Positions 14,375 through 16,255 of a stretch of DNA of 16,255 nucleotides are shown one piece after another. The stretch covers positions 1 through 16,255 of the forward strand of contig DGYN01000102.1 of the NCBI GenBank assembly GCA_002398405.1, read 5' to 3'. Position 1 is the first letter of the stretch. The number at the start of each line of letters is the position of its first letter. The position numbers were made by a program, and so were the translations under genes. The stretch comes from Caulobacteraceae bacterium UBA5005. Lineage in GTDB: Bacteria > Pseudomonadota > Alphaproteobacteria > Caulobacterales > Caulobacteraceae. The notes beneath the pieces are model-generated. The model was given only the letters and a program-made list of their open reading frames with translations, was not told the DNA's origin and made no database searches.

Positions 14375-14737
14375 TCAGCCGTCGTCGCTGGCCGCGCATT
14401 TGCCCATGGGCATCTTGCCCCACTTGGCTTCGGTTCCGCCGTAGACGCCGCGGTCCAGGCGCAGGGTGTCGCCGGCGATGACATAGACTTCGCTGATCTC
14501 GCCCTGGGGAGATTTATAGCCGACGGTAAGCTCGCCATTGGCGATGGCCGCCGAGGTCAGGTCGTAGGTGGCCTTGTCCGGGAAGACGGTGATCTTGCCG
14601 CCGTCGAACTTGACGAAGGGATTGGTGCAGTCGGCGCCCCAGGTTCCGGCGACCTCGTCCGGCGCCTTAACGCCGCCGCCGCAAGCGCTGAGCGCCGCGG
14701 CAAGGGCGCAGACGGCCCCCAGTTTGAAAAGCTTCAT
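14375..14737 (-). CDS. Small lipoprotein, unknown function
   Basis: A 120-residue protein with a lipoprotein signal: MKLFKLGAVCALAAALSAC, lipobox LSAC with Cys19, followed by GGG. The mature part (VAGTWGADCTNPFVKFDGGKITV...ANGELTVGYKSP...IAGDTLRLDRGVYGGTEAKWGKM...GKCA) looks like a small beta-rich domain with two further cysteines that could pair. The GTWGADCTNPFVKFDGGKI opening resembles small lipoproteins of the 'G-W-x-x-D-C-x-x-P' kind, but I cannot name a family. ATG 14737 is chosen over GTG 14743 because GAGGG lies 7 nt before it. The stop lies 9 bp from the palindromic repeat. Confidence 0.82.
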   Translation of the reverse strand: MKLFKLGAVCALAAALSACGGGVKAPDEVAGTWGADCTNPFVKFDGGKITVFPDKATYDLTSAAIANGELTVGYKSPQGEISEVYVIAGDTLRLDRGVYGGTEAKWGKMPMGKCAASDDG

Positions 14738-14798
14738 GGTCACACCCTCACCGCGGCGAGATCGCCGTTGTGGGGAGTGTGAGGCGCCAGCGGGCTCA

Positions 14799-14825
14799 AG
14801 TCCTCCCCTATTCGAGGGGAGGACT
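14799..14825. repeat. Perfect 10-bp stem-loop between antitoxin and lipoprotein
   Basis: AGTCCTCCCC (14799-14808) and GGGGAGGACT (14816-14825) are perfect inverted repeats around a 7-nt loop. It starts 13 bp downstream of the antitoxin stop, the position of a terminator, but no T-tract follows on either strand. The CTCCCC...GGGGAG core is the same as one arm of the 138-bp repeat, so it may be a solo copy of that family. Structure is seen; function is inferred. Confidence 0.65.
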
Positions 14826-14837
14826 ACTGGGATCCTG

Positions 14838-15140
14838 TTATCGGGAAGTCAGCGCCCGCCGCGCCGCCTCAGGCTCGCGTTCAATGATGGTCAGAAGAGC
14901 ACGGCTGGACACGTCAAGGCTGCGGCCTTGCTCCCAGCCCTCTACCGTGCGCCGGGGAATGCCAAACTTTGCCTCGAACTCCCGGGGGCTCTTGGCCACG
15001 GATTTACGGATCGCCTTGACCCGGGAGGCTGACATCGGCTCGACGATGACCGTCTCCAGGGCGATCTTGCCCTGACGGTGAGCGATGGCCTCACGCAAGC
15101 CCGCCTCAATTTCCAGACCAATCTTAGTTCTATTCGCCAT
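14838..15140 (-). CDS. HTH antitoxin of a HigBA/RelE-type toxin-antitoxin pair
   Basis: A 100-residue DNA-binding antitoxin. The N-terminal half (1-37) is a helix-rich toxin-contacting segment (GLEIEAGLREAIAHRQG, IVEPMSASRVKAIRKS). The C-terminal half has a Xre/Cro-type helix-turn-helix: SPREFEAKFGIPRRTVEGWEQG at about 51-72, then ALLTIIEREPEAARRAL, the usual last helix of NadS/HigA-like antitoxins. It should neutralise the toxin encoded just upstream and repress their shared promoter. The ATG at 15140 lies 11 bp inside the end of the toxin gene, with AAGGA 9 nt upstream. The toxin-first, overlapping order is that of higBA systems. Confidence 0.92.
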   Translation of the reverse strand: MANRTKIGLEIEAGLREAIAHRQGKIALETVIVEPMSASRVKAIRKSVAKSPREFEAKFGIPRRTVEGWEQGRSLDVSSRALLTIIEREPEAARRALTSR

Positions 15141-15465
15141 CTGTCAGGTCCTTCAGCAACGCCTTGAACAGGCGTTTTTCATCCGCGGTCAGGTCTTCCT
15201 TGTCGACCTTGGCGTAGGCGGCGAGGAGATAGAGCGCCCCGTCGTTGGCCATGGCGTAGTAGATCGTCCGGCCGCCACCACTCTTGCCAGCCGCGCGATA
15301 GGCAAAACGGGCCTTACGCAGCCCGCCCGTCCCCTGGATGACGTCTCCGGCGTCCGGGCTTAGGGCGAGCAACTGCTCCATGGCGTCGATGTCAGACTGT
15401 TTCGCTCCAAGCTTCTTCAGGCGCTTGACGCCCCTGCCGTAGGTCTTTGTGCGAACGATCTCCAC
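15130..15465 (-). CDS. RelE/HigB-like toxin (probable GTG, leaderless start)
   Basis: A 111-residue predicted ribosome-dependent mRNA interferase, cleaving mRNA in the A site when free of antitoxin. The core GDVIQGTGGLRKARFA, GKSGGGRTIYYA and LYLLAAYAKVDKEDLTADEKRLFKALL is the HigB2/RelE-type pattern; the arginines and tyrosines of IYYA and LRKARF are the expected functional region. The frame is open to a TTG at 15483, but that codon sits in the centre of an operator and upstream of the predicted transcription start. GTG 15465 (MEIVRTKTYGRG) fits both the promoter and the usual family length. No SD precedes either start. ahcY ends 64 bp upstream on the same strand, and the antitoxin overlaps the 3' end. 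Confidence 0.9.
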   Translation of the reverse strand: MEIVRTKTYGRGVKRLKKLGAKQSDIDAMEQLLALSPDAGDVIQGTGGLRKARFAYRAAGKSGGGRTIYYAMANDGALYLLAAYAKVDKEDLTADEKRLFKALLKDLTDGE

Positions 15466-15471
15466 GCGCCA

Positions 15472-15499
15472 ATCATACGCCAATAGCGTAGAATTTCAA
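15472..15499 (-). promoter_or_regulatory. Promoter of the toxin-antitoxin operon
   Basis: On the minus strand TTGAAA (15499-15494, 5/6 to TTGACA) is followed after 16 bp by TATGAT (15477-15472, 5/6 to TATAAT). Transcription would begin about 6-8 nt downstream, at 15466-15464, coinciding with the GTG codon at 15465. The hexamers are seen directly; use as a promoter and leaderless initiation are inferred. Confidence 0.6.
15476..15490. promoter_or_regulatory. Operator copy 1 of the toxin-antitoxin operon
   Basis: TACGCCA-A-TAGCGTA, a 15-bp palindrome with 6 of 7 arm positions symmetric, lies between -35 and -10 and overlaps the -10 by two bases. Binding here would block RNA polymerase. It matches copy 2 closely and is the likely binding site of the HTH antitoxin or the complex. 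Confidence 0.55.
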
Positions 15500-15507
15500 C
15501 CCAATAA

Positions 15508-15522
15508 TACTCTAGTGGCGTA
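15508..15522. promoter_or_regulatory. Operator copy 2 of the toxin-antitoxin operon
   Basis: TACTCTA-G-TGGCGTA, a palindrome with 5 of 7 arm positions symmetric, lies just upstream of the -35 and 7 bp from the ahcY stop. Read on the minus strand over 17 bp (15523-15507) it agrees with copy 1 on the plus strand (15475-15491) at 14 of 17 positions. The two centres are 32 bp apart, about three helical turns, so both would face the same side of the DNA. Confidence 0.5.
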
Positions 15523-15529
15523 TTAAACC

Positions 15530-16255
<726 letters not shown>

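Noticed and set aside
14210..14782. Plus- and minus-strand open frames across the palindromic repeat
   Set aside because: They translate the repeat and the antisense of the small lipoprotein; the encoded sequences are repeat-derived and lack motifs.
15130..15483. TTG 15483 as the toxin start
   Set aside because: The codon is the centre of an operator palindrome, lacks an SD and lies upstream of the predicted transcription start.

Overview
GC-rich DNA (about two thirds G+C) with the gene content and protein signatures of an alphaproteobacterium. The closest impression is a Caulobacteraceae member (Caulobacter/Phenylobacterium-like). The supports are a plant-type glutamate-cysteine ligase, alphaproteobacterial-style Cmk/RpsA/AhcY/TldD proteins, a POT transporter with a large loop insertion, and GGGGAG-type intergenic palindromes. 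The genus is inferred, not proven. The window is mostly ordinary chromosome, with one compact accessory module (a toxin-antitoxin pair) beside ahcY.

Layout, left to right. 1-1422 (minus): cmk then rpsA, the usual order; rpsA runs off the left edge and cmk appears to use a TTG start. 1579-3410 (plus): gshA, overlapped (TGATG) by a small secreted or membrane-anchored protein. 3412-6288 (minus): a DUF1254/DUF1214 lipoprotein followed 3 bp later by a secreted type-B carboxylesterase. 6389-7792 (plus): an exported Sel1-repeat protein. 7789-8301 (minus): a DUF427 protein. 8424-10250 (plus): a POT-family peptide/H+ symporter. 10335-10880 (plus): a c-type cytochrome lipoprotein whose upstream region carries a 9/10 FNR/FixK box. 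10877-12307 (minus): tldD.

12342-14122 (minus) is a tight padR - DUF1700 - DUF2807 operon, which may read on into tldD. 14228-14365 is a 138-bp palindromic intergenic repeat. 14375-14737 (minus) is a small lipoprotein. 14838-15465 (minus) is a HigB/RelE-like toxin and HTH antitoxin pair, toxin first and overlapping by 11 bp. 15530-16255 (minus) is the C-terminal part of ahcY.

The most informative signals outside the genes are in four places. (1) The promoter of the toxin-antitoxin pair has near-consensus -35/-10 boxes, two 15-bp palindromic operators centred 32 bp apart, and a GTG codon at the predicted transcription start, suggesting a leaderless toxin mRNA. (2) The FNR/FixK box in front of the cytochrome overlaps a GANTC site. 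(3) Three convergent gene pairs end within 1 bp of each other or share a CTAG double stop, leaving no room for terminators. (4) An 11-bp perfect inverted repeat brackets the tldD ribosome-binding site and start codon.

No rRNA, tRNA, CRISPR array, insertion sequence or prophage is visible. No gene-free stretch exceeds about 250 bp. No large undescribed system is evident; the candidates for something new are regulatory.
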